Below, piece by piece: positions 26,358 through 35,700 of a stretch of 64,000 nucleotides of DNA. Where the stretch lies: assembly GCF_012516315.1 (NCBI RefSeq), contig NZ_CP051185.1:2159403-2223402 (forward strand), read 5' to 3'. The notes beneath the pieces were generated by a model. That model saw only the letters and a list, made by a program, of their open reading frames with translations, had not been told where the DNA came from and ran no database searches. Source of the stretch: Limnospira fusiformis SAG 85.79 (GTDB lineage: Bacteria > Cyanobacteriota > Cyanobacteriia > Cyanobacteriales > Microcoleaceae). Position 1 is the first letter of the stretch. The number at the start of each line of letters is the position of its first letter. The position numbers and the translations under genes were made by a program.

Positions 26358-27389
26358 ATGCCTGAAATTCCCCAATCTGCGACTGAACTGGCTGAGGTTC
26401 TCACCGAGTTGAGTGACCTTAATTTTGAACTCCCTGATCCCGAAGATGAGGAAGTTTCCGAGCATGAATTTGCCGATCAGGTAGACACAGCCTGGAAAGT
26501 ATGCGATCGCTTTGATTTACAAACCGAAATTTGGCGGGGACGGATTTTGCGGGCGGTTCGCGATCGCGAAAAACGAGGCGGCGAAGGTCGCGGAATGGGT
26601 TTTCTCCACTGGCTCAAACAGCGAGAAATCAGCAAAAGTCAGGCTTATGCTTTAATTGAACTGGCTAATAGTGCTGATGCTCTCCTGGCTCAGGGACACC
26701 TGAACCCCGATGCTATTAACAATTTCAGTAAACGAGCTTTTATCGAAACCGCTAAATCTTCCCCAGAAGTACAGCAAATGGTTAGTGATGTGGCCTGTGC
26801 AGGCGATCGCATCACTAGACGGGAAGTCCGCCAACTCGCTGATGAATGGACCGCTATGAGTTCCGATTTGGTTCCTGATGATGTCCGGGAAAAAGCTGCT
26901 ATCGGAGCAATTCCACCCCGTTATCTAGCGCCTCTGGTGCGGGAAATGGAAAAGTTGCCAGATACCCACGTTGGCGAAATTCAACGGGAAATGGTCACTA
27001 ACCCTGATGTGGATACCGTGCGCCAGTTAACCTCTGATGCTCGTAGTTTAGCTAAATATCTCGATGCTGCTGCACAGGTTCAGGCTTTAAATCAGTCTTC
27101 GGTAGATCTGGAAATGGCTTTAGAAGAGGCTTTGCGGGTGGGGTGTTTGAGTACCGCTTCCGATTTGGTCAAGCAGGCTACTCAGTTGGAACAAACTATT
27201 GTTAAACTTCATAGCACTTGGCGACGAGTGGGGAGTCTCGCCGATCGCTTATATGTAGATACCGGAGCCAGTACCCCCCACTTGCGATCGCTCCTTAATT
27301 GTCTCGAACAGTTAGCGGGTCAGGTGATTGAGGTTAATCTAGGAGATAGCGACGACGGCAAAATCCGCCTCCAAATTCTCTCGGACTGA
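26358..27389 (+). CDS. Conserved cyanobacterial hypothetical protein
   Basis: This 343-residue protein is acidic at the start (LPDPEDEEVSEHEFADQV). It has a helical central region with WLKQREISKSQAYALIELAN, a helix-turn-helix-like or DUF3102-like stretch. It also contains GDRITRREVRQLADEWTAMS and PPRYLAPLVREMEKLP. The C-terminus has DLVKQATQLEQTIVKLHSTW, which looks like a coiled coil, and ends IRLQILSD. There is no signal peptide. The regular helices and lack of catalytic motifs suggest a DNA-binding or scaffold protein. I do not recognise a named function. Its stop is 3 bases from the end of the convergent folC. Confidence 0.65.
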   Translation: MPEIPQSATELAEVLTELSDLNFELPDPEDEEVSEHEFADQVDTAWKVCDRFDLQTEIWRGRILRAVRDREKRGGEGRGMGFLHWLKQREISKSQAYALIELANSADALLAQGHLNPDAINNFSKRAFIETAKSSPEVQQMVSDVACAGDRITRREVRQLADEWTAMSSDLVPDDVREKAAIGAIPPRYLAPLVREMEKLPDTHVGEIQREMVTNPDVDTVRQLTSDARSLAKYLDAAAQVQALNQSSVDLEMALEEALRVGCLSTASDLVKQATQLEQTIVKLHSTWRRVGSLADRLYVDTGASTPHLRSLLNCLEQLAGQVIEVNLGDSDDGKIRLQILSD

Positions 27390-27392
27390 GTA

Positions 27393-28679
27393 TTAATGTC
27401 CTCCCCCACCTGATGAGACAGCTTTCAGGATATAACCTACTAAGTATAGGGAACCACACAGGACTACTAGACTATTATCTGAATTAGCTAAAGCTGTTTC
27501 TAAGCCTACAATAGGATCGCTATGGGTTTGACAAGATCCCAGTTGCGGACAGATTTGGTGGGCGAGGTGGGCGAGTTGTTCCGGTATCGCTGAACTATGA
27601 TCAGGTACGGGAACTAAATGTAAGCGATCGCCAGAATGTAATAAAGCCCTGAAAATATCATCATGGTCTTTAGTCGATAACATCCCCATTACCCAGGTAA
27701 TCGGACCATCAACAGTTCCCCTCTGTTGCAACTCATCCACATATTCACGCAAAGCCGCCGCCGCCGCCGGGTTATGCGCTCCATCAAGCAAAAATGAGCG
27801 ATTGTCATGGCAACTTATCCATTGTAGACGACCCGGCCAGCGAGTTTTAGCGATACCCTCGACTATAGCTGTATCAGAAATCGCCCAACCCTGTTGTTTG
27901 AGAGACTCCAAAACAGCGATCGCCAAAGCTGAGTTGAGCAATTGAACTTGTCCGGGCATGGGTAAAATATATTGGCAGTTTCCATAACTAGCTACCGGGT
28001 GAAAAGGGTCAGACTTGAGCAATTGTGCTGGTTCGACCCAAGTAGTTGGACAGCCAAGAGTTAAAAGGCGATCGTTCACCACTTTTCGCGCTTCCGGCGG
28101 AAGGGGTCCCACCACCGCCGGACATCCTCGTTTAAGAATACCCGCCTTTTCCCTAGCAATATCCGCCAAAGTCGGACCAAGGCGCTGCCAATGTTCTCGA
28201 CTGAGGCTAGTAATTACACTGACCAAAGGCTGATCAATCACATTAGTAGCATCAAGTCGTCCCCCTAAGCCTACCTCAATCACCGCCACATCGACTTTCT
28301 CTCTGGCAAAATAAAGCCAAGCCGCAGCCGTAATCACCTCAAATTGAGTAGGTAAAAGTTCATCAGAAGAAATAGCCCCGATCACATCTTGGAGTACAAT
28401 CTGCAAATCCCGATTATCTATGGGAACCCCATTGATACAAATTCTCTCAGTCCAATCGACCAAATGGGGAGAAATATAGCGCCCCACACGATATCCCGCT
28501 TCCGTCAGCACTGAGGATAAATAGGCACATACCGACCCTTTACCGTTAGTTCCAGCAATATGCAAAACAGGGACTTGGTAGTGAGGATTATTTAACCTCA
28601 CCATAAGCTCTGTAATGCGTTCTAAGCCCAGATTAATGCCAAAACGTTCAAAAGACCCCAAAATCGCATCTATACTCAC
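27393..28679 (-). CDS. folC: Bifunctional folylpolyglutamate synthase / dihydrofolate synthase
   Basis: The 428-residue product has the Mur-ligase-like ATP site VLHIAGTNGKGSVCAYLSSVL near residue 40. It also has ISPHLVDWTERICING, TQFEVITAAAWLYFA, VIEVGLGGRLDATNVI and the C-terminal FLLDGAHNPAAA. It adds glutamate to dihydropteroate and to folates in the cytoplasm. It starts at a GTG that overlaps the stop of the upstream 103-codon gene by one base (TAGTG), so translation is likely coupled. Confidence 0.95.
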   Translation of the reverse strand: MSIDAILGSFERFGINLGLERITELMVRLNNPHYQVPVLHIAGTNGKGSVCAYLSSVLTEAGYRVGRYISPHLVDWTERICINGVPIDNRDLQIVLQDVIGAISSDELLPTQFEVITAAAWLYFAREKVDVAVIEVGLGGRLDATNVIDQPLVSVITSLSREHWQRLGPTLADIAREKAGILKRGCPAVVGPLPPEARKVVNDRLLTLGCPTTWVEPAQLLKSDPFHPVASYGNCQYILPMPGQVQLLNSALAIAVLESLKQQGWAISDTAIVEGIAKTRWPGRLQWISCHDNRSFLLDGAHNPAAAAALREYVDELQQRGTVDGPITWVMGMLSTKDHDDIFRALLHSGDRLHLVPVPDHSSAIPEQLAHLAHQICPQLGSCQTHSDPIVGLETALANSDNSLVVLCGSLYLVGYILKAVSSGGGGH

Positions 28680-28990
28680 TACGCCCCCTTATTGTCCGGC
28701 TCAGAGGGGGTTGATAAATCCAGATTTTTCAAAATGAATCTTAGGGATTTACGGGGAATATATGGCCATCCCCCTTGGGCTTCTATCTCGCGCAGTAAAT
28801 GATAAAGTTCCTGTCTGTTCTTGGGTAAAGTCTTCTGAAACACATCTTCTCGGATTTTTTGGTGAAGCTGTTCTAAGGTTCGCAATAGGGATAACAGCAT
28901 GAGGGTGTCATCATTAGCTTGGACGGTCAAATCCTGGATATTCTGGGTCAACAACTGCAATTGAGCCTCAAAATCAGTCTCCTGCTCCAT
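28679..28990 (-). CDS. Conserved small hypothetical protein upstream of folC
   Basis: This 103-residue, mostly helical protein begins MEQETDFEAQLQLLTQNIQD. It contains a conserved-looking NRQELYHLLREIEAQGGWPY followed by IPRKSLRFILKNL. There is no signal peptide or membrane segment. It is translationally coupled to folC by a TAGTG overlap. The function is unknown to me. Confidence 0.65.
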   Translation of the reverse strand: MEQETDFEAQLQLLTQNIQDLTVQANDDTLMLLSLLRTLEQLHQKIREDVFQKTLPKNRQELYHLLREIEAQGGWPYIPRKSLRFILKNLDLSTPSEPDNKGA

Positions 28991-29158
28991 AATTTCCTAT
29001 TATGATTATGCTTGTTCACGATTTCATCATAGATCTAACCTGCTACCAATTTCCGCTTAAATCCGTAAATAAACCCAGGTAAAAACACTTAAAGCCGATA
29101 AATTTGTACTTCTGGTAACAAAAAAGTCGTAATCAGGGTAAAATGCTGTATTGGACAG

Positions 29159-29176
29159 CCCCCATATAAATGGGGT
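29159..29176 (+). promoter_or_regulatory. Hairpin in the psbO upstream region
   Basis: CCCCAT-ATAA-ATGGGG forms a 6-bp hairpin about 100 bases upstream of the psbO start codon. A possible -10 hexamer TAAAAT lies at 29139, which would put the hairpin near the start of the 5' untranslated leader. The -35 partner is unclear, so the promoter assignment is tentative. Confidence 0.3.
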
Positions 29177-29273
29177 GGGATCAGGTGACTCGCTCAATCT
29201 AGGGAGCGGGGAGCGTCGATTCTGCCAACTAGAAAATTATGTCACATATCGATTTTGGATATTGAGGTTGAAA

Positions 29274-30110
29274 ATGAAATATCGCGCTTTAGTGGCGACA
29301 TTCTTGGCATTTTGCCTTTCGGTACTCACAGCTTGCTCTGAAAGTCCATCCGCAAAAGATCCATCATTACTAACTTATGATGATATTCGGAACACTGGTT
29401 TAGCGGTTAACTGTCCGAGTCTTCCTGAAACCGCCCGGGGTTCAATTCCCCTTGACCAAAATGCTTCCTATGAAATTACAGGCTTGTGTCTGCAACCTAC
29501 TAGCTACTTTGTGAAAGAAGAACCGGCTAATAAGCGACAAGAGGCTGAGTTTGTACCAGGCAGATTGTTAACTCGCTTCACTTATAGCTTAGACCAGGTT
29601 CGCGGTCTCTTGAAATTTCAGCCAGATGGCAGCCTGAAATTTACTGAAAAAGATGGGATTGATTTTCAGCCCATTACCGTTTTACTCCCTGGTGGTGAGC
29701 AAGTGCCATTCCTATTCACTATTAAAGGGTTAGTAGCCACCAGTCAACCTGGACTGACTAGCATTAATACTTCTACCGACTTCTCTGGGGATTTTAATGT
29801 CCCTTCCTATCGTGGGTCTACTTTCCTCGATCCGAAGGCACGGGGTTTGGCTTCTGGTTATGATAATGCTGTGGCTTTACCTGCTACTGCTGACGAGGAA
29901 GATTATGTTAATGCCAATGTTAAACTTGCTGATACCAAGTTTAAGGCTGGTCATATTTCCCTACAGGTAGCTAAAGTTGATGGCGAAACTGGCGAAATTG
30001 CTGGCATTTTTGAAAGCGAACAGCCTTCTGATAATGATTTAGGTGCGAAAGAAGCTGTTGAGGTGAAAATCCGTGGTGCTTTCTACGCTCGTATTGAGCC
30101 TAAAGCATAG
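29274..30110 (+). CDS. psbO: Photosystem II manganese-stabilising protein PsbO
   Basis: From the ATG at 29274 the product is 278 residues with a signal peptide MKYRALVATFLAFCLSVLTA and a Cys directly after it (lipobox-like LTAC), as in other cyanobacterial PsbO precursors. The mature part begins LTYDDIRNTGLAVNCPSL and GLCLQPTSYF, holding the conserved disulfide cysteines. RLLTRFTYSLDQVRG, YRGSTFLDPKARGLASGYDN and the C-terminal VKIRGAFYARIEP are all family marks. PsbO sits on the lumenal face of photosystem II and stabilises the Mn4CaO5 cluster. An upstream in-frame extension to 29151 has no signal and is rejected. Confidence 0.97.
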   Translation: MKYRALVATFLAFCLSVLTACSESPSAKDPSLLTYDDIRNTGLAVNCPSLPETARGSIPLDQNASYEITGLCLQPTSYFVKEEPANKRQEAEFVPGRLLTRFTYSLDQVRGLLKFQPDGSLKFTEKDGIDFQPITVLLPGGEQVPFLFTIKGLVATSQPGLTSINTSTDFSGDFNVPSYRGSTFLDPKARGLASGYDNAVALPATADEEDYVNANVKLADTKFKAGHISLQVAKVDGETGEIAGIFESEQPSDNDLGAKEAVEVKIRGAFYARIEPKA

Positions 30111-30133
30111 TCAACAACCCACCACTAATGGCA

Positions 30134-30161
30134 GTAGCCCTAATTGACGAATTGGGGCTAC
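30134..30161 (+). terminator. 12-bp hairpin after psbO
   Basis: GTAGCCCTAATT pairs with AATTGGGGCTAC (one T-G wobble) around a GACG loop, 24 bases after the psbO stop. It has no clear T tract, so it may act as a 3' stabiliser as much as a terminator. Confidence 0.55.
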
Positions 30162-30256
30162 GGTGCAGATGAGGCATACCGTGCCAACAAGGGTTGCCCC
30201 TTCTCCGGGGTGCGGGCTAGATAGCCCGCTATATGATTAAGTGACGGGATTGGCTA

Positions 30257-31150
30257 TTAGTATTTAAGGTCAGAGGCTACTAACATAGAGCCAATTCCCG
30301 CGTCGGTAAAGATTTCCTGAAGCAAGGCATGGGGAAGGCGACCATCGATAATATGGGCGGCGCGTACTCCCTGGGCGAGACTCCGCACACAGCAGGTAAC
30401 TTTAGGAATCATACCGCCAGCCACAATTCCTCGTTCAATCAGTCCCCTGGCTTCCTGAATGTCTAACTTGGCGATTAGGGTCTCGGGTTTATGGTAGTCC
30501 TCTAAAATTCCGGCTGTGTCGGTGAGCAAAATCAATTTTTCTGCCCCTAAAGCGGCGGCGATTTCACCAGCAACAGTGTCAGCATTGATATTGTAGGCTT
30601 GACCTGTTTCATCAGATGCTACGCTGGACACTACAGGTATATAACCGCCATCAACTAAGGATTCTAGTAACTTGGTATCAATACTGGTTACCTCTCCCAC
30701 AAATCCTATGCCCTCTTCACCCTGGGGACGAGCGCGGATCAGGTTAGCATCTTTACCACATAATCCTACTGCTAAACCTCCTACCTGATTGATGAGGGAG
30801 ACAATTTCTTTATTGACTCGCCCCACGAGTACCATTTCGACTACATCCATTGTGGGGGCATCTGTGACCCGTAAGCCGTTTTTGAATTGGGGTTCAATTC
30901 CCAGTTTCCCTAACCAGGTATTGATTTCTGGGCCTCCACCATGTACGACCACTGGCCGAATACCCACACAGGACAGCAGCACAATATCTCGCATGACAGT
31001 ATCTTTAAGGTTACTGTCTTTCATGGCCGCGCCGCCATATTTAACGACAATGGTACGACCAGCAAATTTTTGGATATAGGGGAGTGCTTCGCTCAGAATT
31101 TGGACGCGAATGGTCTGGTCTATTTGGGAAAAGTCACTATGTTTGAGCAT
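30257..31150 (-). CDS. argB: Acetylglutamate kinase
   Basis: From the ATG at 31150 the 297-residue protein begins [20 protein letters not shown], giving the N-terminal helix typical of arginine-inhibited hexameric enzymes. Key blocks are [56 protein letters not shown] and GGMIPKV. It phosphorylates N-acetylglutamate in arginine synthesis, and in cyanobacteria it is activated by the PII protein when nitrogen is plentiful. A longer frame to 31258 is not supported. Confidence 0.96.
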   Translation of the reverse strand: MLKHSDFSQIDQTIRVQILSEALPYIQKFAGRTIVVKYGGAAMKDSNLKDTVMRDIVLLSCVGIRPVVVHGGGPEINTWLGKLGIEPQFKNGLRVTDAPTMDVVEMVLVGRVNKEIVSLINQVGGLAVGLCGKDANLIRARPQGEEGIGFVGEVTSIDTKLLESLVDGGYIPVVSSVASDETGQAYNINADTVAGEIAAALGAEKLILLTDTAGILEDYHKPETLIAKLDIQEARGLIERGIVAGGMIPKVTCCVRSLAQGVRAAHIIDGRLPHALLQEIFTDAGIGSMLVASDLKY

Positions 31151-31339
31151 GGTAGGGCATATAAAAATCTCGCTTAATGATTTTAGCTGCGATTCAGACA
31201 AGTATTGTGGGCTGTGTCCGACAAACTTATGTCGGAAATAGCTTGGGTGTACAGACAAATATCAACTCCTAGGGCGATTGTGCAACCTGTCTCGAAGGGC
31301 TTATAATCATTGGATGTACTGAAAATTAATCCCCTGTTC

Positions 31340-32590
31340 ATGACAACCACTCCCCTACATTCCAACTCCTCAACGAACCCCAATCCAGTAATTGACCCAT
31401 CTGTAGGACGGTTTGGGCAATTTGGTGGTAAATATGTCCCGGAAACTTTAATGCCAGCTTTGGCGGAACTGGAAGCGGCTTTTAAACATTATGTGAGCGA
31501 TCGCGACTTCCAAAGGGAACTAGAAGACTTACTCCGGGACTATGTAGGGCGACCGAGTCCCCTGTATTTTGCCCCCCGTTTAAGCGATCGCTATGCTAGA
31601 CCTGACGGTAGCGGTCCGAAAATCTACTTAAAACGGGAAGACCTCAACCATACTGGCGCTCATAAAATTAACAACGCCCTCGCCCAAGCTCTCCTAGCCT
31701 GCAAAATGCGCAAAAAACGGATTATTGCGGAAACTGGGGCGGGTCAACATGGAGTCGCTACCGCTACGGTTTGCGCCCGCTACGGCTTAGACTGTGTAAT
31801 CTATATGGGCGTACAGGATATGGAACGCCAAGCCCTGAATGTGTTTAGAATGAGGCTATTAGGGGCAGAAGTCAGACCGGTGGCAGCGGGAACCGGAACC
31901 CTCAAGGATGCCACTTCTGAGGCGATTCGGGACTGGGTGACAAATGTGGAAACTACCCACTATATCTTGGGTTCGGTAGCAGGTCCCCATCCTTACCCAA
32001 TGATGGTGCGAGATTTTCATGGGGTAATTGGTCGGGAAACCCGCGCCCAGTGTTTAGAGAAATGGGGTGGTTTACCAGATATTCTGCTCGCCTGCGTGGG
32101 TGGTGGGTCTAATGCTATGGGATTGTTTCATGAATTTGTTAATGAGTCCTCTGTGCGTCTAATTGGCGTAGAAGCAGCCGGCTCTGGTGTGGAGACTGGA
32201 AAACACGCCGCCACCCTAACTCATGGGCGTGTGGGGGTTCTACATGGCGCTATGAGTTATCTATTGCAGGATGATGATGGTCAGATTATTGAAGCACATT
32301 CTATTAGCGCGGGGTTGGATTATCCGGGAGTGGGACCGGAACACAGTTATTTGAAGGATACCCAACGGGCTGAATATTACAGCGTTACTGACCGAGAGGC
32401 GGTAGATGCTTTTCAGCGTTTATCCCAGTTGGAGGGAATTATTCCGGCTTTGGAAACTTCCCATGCGATCGCTTATTTAGAAACTCTCTGTCCTCAACTG
32501 GAAGGTAGCCCTAATATTGTTCTCAATTGTTCGGGACGGGGTGATAAGGATGTGCAAACTGTAGCTAAGTTTCTCGATTCAGAGATTTGA
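31340..32590 (+). CDS. trpB: Tryptophan synthase beta chain
   Basis: The 416-residue protein from the ATG at 31340 has [19 protein letters not shown], the PLP lysine motif [37 protein letters not shown] and the late [12 protein letters not shown]. These are standard TrpB features. It joins indole and serine to make tryptophan in complex with TrpA; trpA is not in the window. The upstream TTG at 31310 is a weaker start. It is followed closely by the CAP-domain gene (2 bases between stop and ATG). Confidence 0.97.
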   Translation: MTTTPLHSNSSTNPNPVIDPSVGRFGQFGGKYVPETLMPALAELEAAFKHYVSDRDFQRELEDLLRDYVGRPSPLYFAPRLSDRYARPDGSGPKIYLKREDLNHTGAHKINNALAQALLACKMRKKRIIAETGAGQHGVATATVCARYGLDCVIYMGVQDMERQALNVFRMRLLGAEVRPVAAGTGTLKDATSEAIRDWVTNVETTHYILGSVAGPHPYPMMVRDFHGVIGRETRAQCLEKWGGLPDILLACVGGGSNAMGLFHEFVNESSVRLIGVEAAGSGVETGKHAATLTHGRVGVLHGAMSYLLQDDDGQIIEAHSISAGLDYPGVGPEHSYLKDTQRAEYYSVTDREAVDAFQRLSQLEGIIPALETSHAIAYLETLCPQLEGSPNIVLNCSGRGDKDVQTVAKFLDSEI

Positions 32591-32592
32591 CT

Positions 32593-33111
32593 ATGACACG
32601 CAATTTAATGGCTTTGGCTTCTGTGGGAATGGGGTTAATCTTGGGTTATCATTTCTTCCCGGAAGTGGATTTTTTATCAGTTGTTAATCCCTCAAGTTCT
32701 GTGATTGCTTCTACCAGAGATATTGCTAGTTTGGAACGACAGGTTCATCAACAGGTGAATGAGTACCGCCAAAGCCGAGGTTTGTCACCTCTACAACTTG
32801 ACTCTCGTATCAGTAATGAGTCTCGTCGTCATTCGGAGGATATGGCGGCGGGACGGGTTCGGTTTAGCCATGATGGTTCAAGAGAAAGGTTTGATGCGAT
32901 CGGTAGTCAGATCCGCTTCCGCCAAATTGCTGAAAATCTTGCCTATAATTCTGGTTATGCTGATCCGGTAAAACAGGCGGTTAAGGGTTGGATTGATAGT
33001 CCGGGTCATCATAAAAATATGATCGGCGATTATTCTTTAACCGGAATTGGGGTGGCGAGGAATGCTAAGGGTGAGTATTATTTTACCCAGATTTTTGTCC
33101 GCCCTCGCTGA
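32593..33111 (+). CDS. CAP (SCP/PR-1) domain protein, secreted
   Basis: The 172-residue product starts with a hydrophobic stretch (LMALASVGMGLILGYHFFP) suitable as signal anchor. A CAP domain follows: QQVNEYRQSRGLSPLQLDSR, RRHSEDMAAGRVRFSHDG, IAENLAYNSG, AVKGWIDSPGHHKNMIG and YYFTQIFV. The conserved His, Glu and His that line the CAP cavity are present. Bacterial CAP proteins are extracellular with poorly known roles. The start ATG follows the trpB stop by 2 bases, suggesting co-transcription. Confidence 0.87.
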   Translation: MTRNLMALASVGMGLILGYHFFPEVDFLSVVNPSSSVIASTRDIASLERQVHQQVNEYRQSRGLSPLQLDSRISNESRRHSEDMAAGRVRFSHDGSRERFDAIGSQIRFRQIAENLAYNSGYADPVKQAVKGWIDSPGHHKNMIGDYSLTGIGVARNAKGEYYFTQIFVRPR

Positions 33112-33150
33112 GAGGATGGATGGTTAAATACACCAGAGGGGTGAGTTATT

Positions 33151-33774
33151 ATGAATGATTTTCAGGTGTGCGATCGCGATTTGAGTGATTCTCGTCTTTC
33201 GGAGTTCATGGCAGCTGAGGCTTTGGCTATCGATACGGAAACTATGGGTTTATTACCTGGGCGCGATCGCCTCTGTTTGGTGCAAATTTGTGACCCGAAA
33301 GGACAGGTGGTGGCGATTCGGATTGAACGCGGACAAAGGGAAGCACCCAATTTAAAAACCCTTTTAGAAACTGCTAATATCCTCAAGGTTTTTCACTTCG
33401 CCCGGTTTGATGTCGCTACTTTGCGCCATAATCTGGGGATTGAAGTTAACCCAGTATTTTGTACTAAAATTGCCAGTAAATTAGCCAGAACTTATACTGG
33501 GAAACATGGCTTAAAAGATTTAATCATGGAATTGGAGGGGGTGGAATTAGATAAATCTTCTCAAAGTTCCGATTGGGGGAATGCTGCCAATTTATCGGAA
33601 AATCAGCTTAATTATGCAGCTAATGATGTGCGATATTTACTATCAGCTAAAGATAAGTTAATTCAGATGCTCAAGCGTGAGGAACGCTGGGATTTAGCCC
33701 TGGATTGTTTCCAATGTTTGCCGACTATTGTAACCTTAGATTTAATGCAGTTCGATGATATTTTTAAGCATTAG
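33151..33774 (+). CDS. RNase D-like 3'-5' exonuclease
   Basis: The 207-residue protein has only the DEDDy exonuclease domain. ExoI is AIDTETMGLLPGRDRLCLVQ (Asp, Glu), ExoII is VFHFARFDVATLRHNLG (Asp), and ExoIII is NYAANDVRYLL (Tyr, Asp). The HRDC domains of full RNase D are missing, a form common in cyanobacteria and alphaproteobacteria. It probably trims RNA 3' ends. It lies 39 bases after the CAP gene with a GAGGGGTGAG ribosome site. Confidence 0.88.
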   Translation: MNDFQVCDRDLSDSRLSEFMAAEALAIDTETMGLLPGRDRLCLVQICDPKGQVVAIRIERGQREAPNLKTLLETANILKVFHFARFDVATLRHNLGIEVNPVFCTKIASKLARTYTGKHGLKDLIMELEGVELDKSSQSSDWGNAANLSENQLNYAANDVRYLLSAKDKLIQMLKREERWDLALDCFQCLPTIVTLDLMQFDDIFKH

Positions 33775-33834
33775 TCAATCGTGGGCTTAATTAACAGTCA
33801 AGTTAGAGCATAGGTTTTTAGATAGGACTAATGG

Positions 33835-34155
33835 CTAATTCTCGCAGCCAATTCCATCTCGATCGCGATCGAACTTATGGGGGTCAGAACCGATCACCCG
33901 AAACTTGCGATCTGAGATATCCTTACAATTGAGGTCTGGTGGGTAAGGTGGGATGCAAATATCAGGATAGGAAGGGTCACATTTAGCCCGCAAATTGTCT
34001 GTTCTTTTCCTTGCTGTCTGGTTGACAACTGGCTTAGTTGTCGGGTTACCTTGTCCTCCCGTAACCGCATTTGTAGCAGCAACTGCGGGCGGGACTACCA
34101 AAAAAGTGACCGCGATCAACACACCTACAATAATTGCAAACAGCGTCCGTTTCAT
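33835..34155 (-). CDS. Secreted excalibur calcium-binding domain protein
   Basis: From the ATG at 34155 the 106-residue product has a signal peptide (KRTLFAIIVGVLIAVTFLVV). After a low-complexity linker comes an excalibur domain: NCKDISDRKFRVIGSDPHKF then DRDRDGIGCEN, with the DxDxDGxxCE calcium loop. Two further cysteines occur in KCDPSYPDICIPPYPPDLNC. The protein is likely exported and calcium-binding. Its role is unknown. It is transcribed away from the nearby tRNA gene's 3' side. Confidence 0.82.
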   Translation of the reverse strand: MKRTLFAIIVGVLIAVTFLVVPPAVAATNAVTGGQGNPTTKPVVNQTARKRTDNLRAKCDPSYPDICIPPYPPDLNCKDISDRKFRVIGSDPHKFDRDRDGIGCEN

Positions 34156-34296
34156 CTCTTCCAACTTGGTTCGATTGAGTTACAATAGTTTCTACCCCTA
34201 TGCTAGGTGCAAATTGTCTGCAAATTGTCTGCAACAGAGCGACTACCCGGTTAAGTGTTCCCGTCGATCGCCCTTAGGATAAGGGTTTAAGTAAAA

Positions 34297-34370
34297 TCGG
34301 AGCGGCGGGATTTGAACCCACGACCCCCACTACCCCAAAGTGGTGCGCTACCAAGCTGCGCTACGCCCCG
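34297..34370 (-). tRNA. tRNA-Pro (anticodon GGG)
   Basis: On the minus strand the acceptor CGGGGCG pairs with CGCTCCG before discriminator A. The D arm is GCGCAGCTTGGTAGCGC, the anticodon loop is TTGGGGT within the stem CCACT/AGTGG, and the T arm contains GGTTCAAATCC. It is 74 nt long, and CCA is not encoded. The GGG anticodon reads CCC and CCU. Confidence 0.95.
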
Positions 34371-34418
34371 ATGTGCTTCACCATCATAACACACATAATC
34401 GAAATTTCCAACAACTTT

Positions 34419-34784
34419 TTAGAACATTTTTAAAATTTTCATGGCGGCCAGGAGTTCCGGGACTGCCTCCGGCGGCCAACTGCCCTCACAGCGCCGCCCG
34501 TTACTAAGGATAAACTCTAGGCTGTAGGCGTGGGGTACGCCTTCTAGCTGTACCCAAAGGCGATCGCTTTCAGCTTCACAGGCGAGGCGTTCGGAGTCCA
34601 TAATTTCCGCAGCTATTTCACTAACGGTGTCGGCGAGTTGTCCACACAGACGACACAAATCATCTAATTCCGGTTCCGTTAACTCAACCGCCCATCCTTC
34701 TCCCCCGACTAACCCTTTAAACTCCGAGGCGTTGGGGTCCCAGCCTAACCGCCAGCCGACCCCTTTTCTCAAAATTTTGTCCAT
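34419..34784 (-). CDS. DUF1818 family protein
   Basis: This 121-residue protein matches the cyanobacterial and plastid-lineage DUF1818 family as I know it. It begins LRKGVGWRLGWDPNASEFKG, followed by LVGGEGWAVELTEPELDDL and then a C-terminal half with LWVQLEGVPHAYSLEFILS and WPPEAVPELLAAMKILKMF. It is acidic and soluble. The function is unknown. It is first in order after the tRNA and directly downstream of a 217-codon gene on the same strand. Confidence 0.8.
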   Translation of the reverse strand: MDKILRKGVGWRLGWDPNASEFKGLVGGEGWAVELTEPELDDLCRLCGQLADTVSEIAAEIMDSERLACEAESDRLWVQLEGVPHAYSLEFILSNGRRCEGSWPPEAVPELLAAMKILKMF

Positions 34785-34796
34785 TTGTTAACTCAA

Positions 34797-35450
34797 CTAA
34801 GGAAGCAACAATTCTGAGTCTCCCGGCTGGGGAAGGCGAGGGAGGGAAAAACGGCCATTATCACCAGCATCATTTGATGGGGGAGGTATTGGCGGCGTGT
34901 CTGCTGGGGGTTGTCTTTCTGATACAGCATTAGCCGCGCTAGGATTAAATATCCCCACCAGAACATCAACTAAGGCATCCCGTTGTTGTCTATTCAAAGT
35001 GCCGATCGCCTTTTTGTCTCCCTCTAGGGGATTTTCCTGCAAAACACGAGCGCGGGGGTATTGCTCAGGTCTCATTATTTGATTAGCACCTAAATAATCA
35101 GCCAGGGTCAGTTTCCAGTCTAGGCGAAATTGGGTAGGGCGATTTTGGATATAAACGTGATAGCGAATTAGCCGATCAATTAGGGTGTTATCTTCGGCAG
35201 GTTCTCCGGTTTCGGTGGAAATGTGGTGATTTTCCTTGGGTAGGTCTGGTAAAAGCTCATATACCTGTTGCCAGACATCACGCACCCGCAACATTCCCCC
35301 TTGGGCTAATTGCGAGGACTCCTGGGGGGGAATTTGGGCGCGGGTCGGAGATTTGGTCAAAGTAGCGATCGCTGTGAATATGATCAGACTCGCCACTGCT
35401 AATGCAACGAGTCTAGGATATGGCGCGCGCCGTGTTGAACTTGGTCTCAT
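34797..35450 (-). CDS. Hypothetical exported or membrane-anchored protein
   Basis: The 217-residue protein has a basic N-terminus and a hydrophobic helix (PRLVALAVASLIIFTAIATL), which could be a signal anchor. The soluble part includes VWQQVYELLPDLPKENH, RLIRYHVYIQNRPTQFRLDW, LTLADYLGANQIMRPEQYP and a Pro-rich C-terminus. I do not recognise the family. It sits 6 bases downstream of rpoZ and 12 bases upstream of the DUF1818 gene, so the three form an operon. Confidence 0.65.
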   Translation of the reverse strand: MRPSSTRRAPYPRLVALAVASLIIFTAIATLTKSPTRAQIPPQESSQLAQGGMLRVRDVWQQVYELLPDLPKENHHISTETGEPAEDNTLIDRLIRYHVYIQNRPTQFRLDWKLTLADYLGANQIMRPEQYPRARVLQENPLEGDKKAIGTLNRQQRDALVDVLVGIFNPSAANAVSERQPPADTPPIPPPSNDAGDNGRFSLPRLPQPGDSELLLP

Positions 35451-35456
35451 GAAACT

Positions 35457-35684
35457 TTAGCGATCGACAATAATTTCCGGTTGGCTTAACTCATCGGACA
35501 TTTCCACAATAGCCCGCATAACTGGCTTCATCAGGTTGTCGTCAAAATTATCAAAATCCTCGTAGCGGCACTGCTTGGCGCGTTTAGCCACCTGAACAGT
35601 AATTTTATAGCGGTTAGAGGCAGCATCAAAAAGTTGTACTGCGCGACGATTAATTTCCAAAGAATCGATAGAACGTCTTTGCAT
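35457..35684 (-). CDS. rpoZ: RNA polymerase omega subunit
   Basis: The 75-residue protein has the cyanobacterial omega pattern: [35 protein letters not shown] and [20 protein letters not shown]. Omega helps assemble and stabilise the beta-prime subunit of RNA polymerase, and in cyanobacteria it also affects sigma factor recruitment. It heads the operon with the two genes downstream and lies 16 bases from the aldolase gene on the same strand. Confidence 0.88.
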   Translation of the reverse strand: MQRRSIDSLEINRRAVQLFDAASNRYKITVQVAKRAKQCRYEDFDNFDDNLMKPVMRAIVEMSDELSQPEIIVDR

Positions 35685-35700
35685 AAGACTCCAACTATAG

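Noticed and set aside
29151-29273. N-terminal extension of psbO
   Set aside because: The signal peptide begins at 29274; upstream residues are unrelated.
34297-34370. tRNA-Pro as an integration attachment site
   Set aside because: No integrase or duplicated tRNA end is visible nearby.
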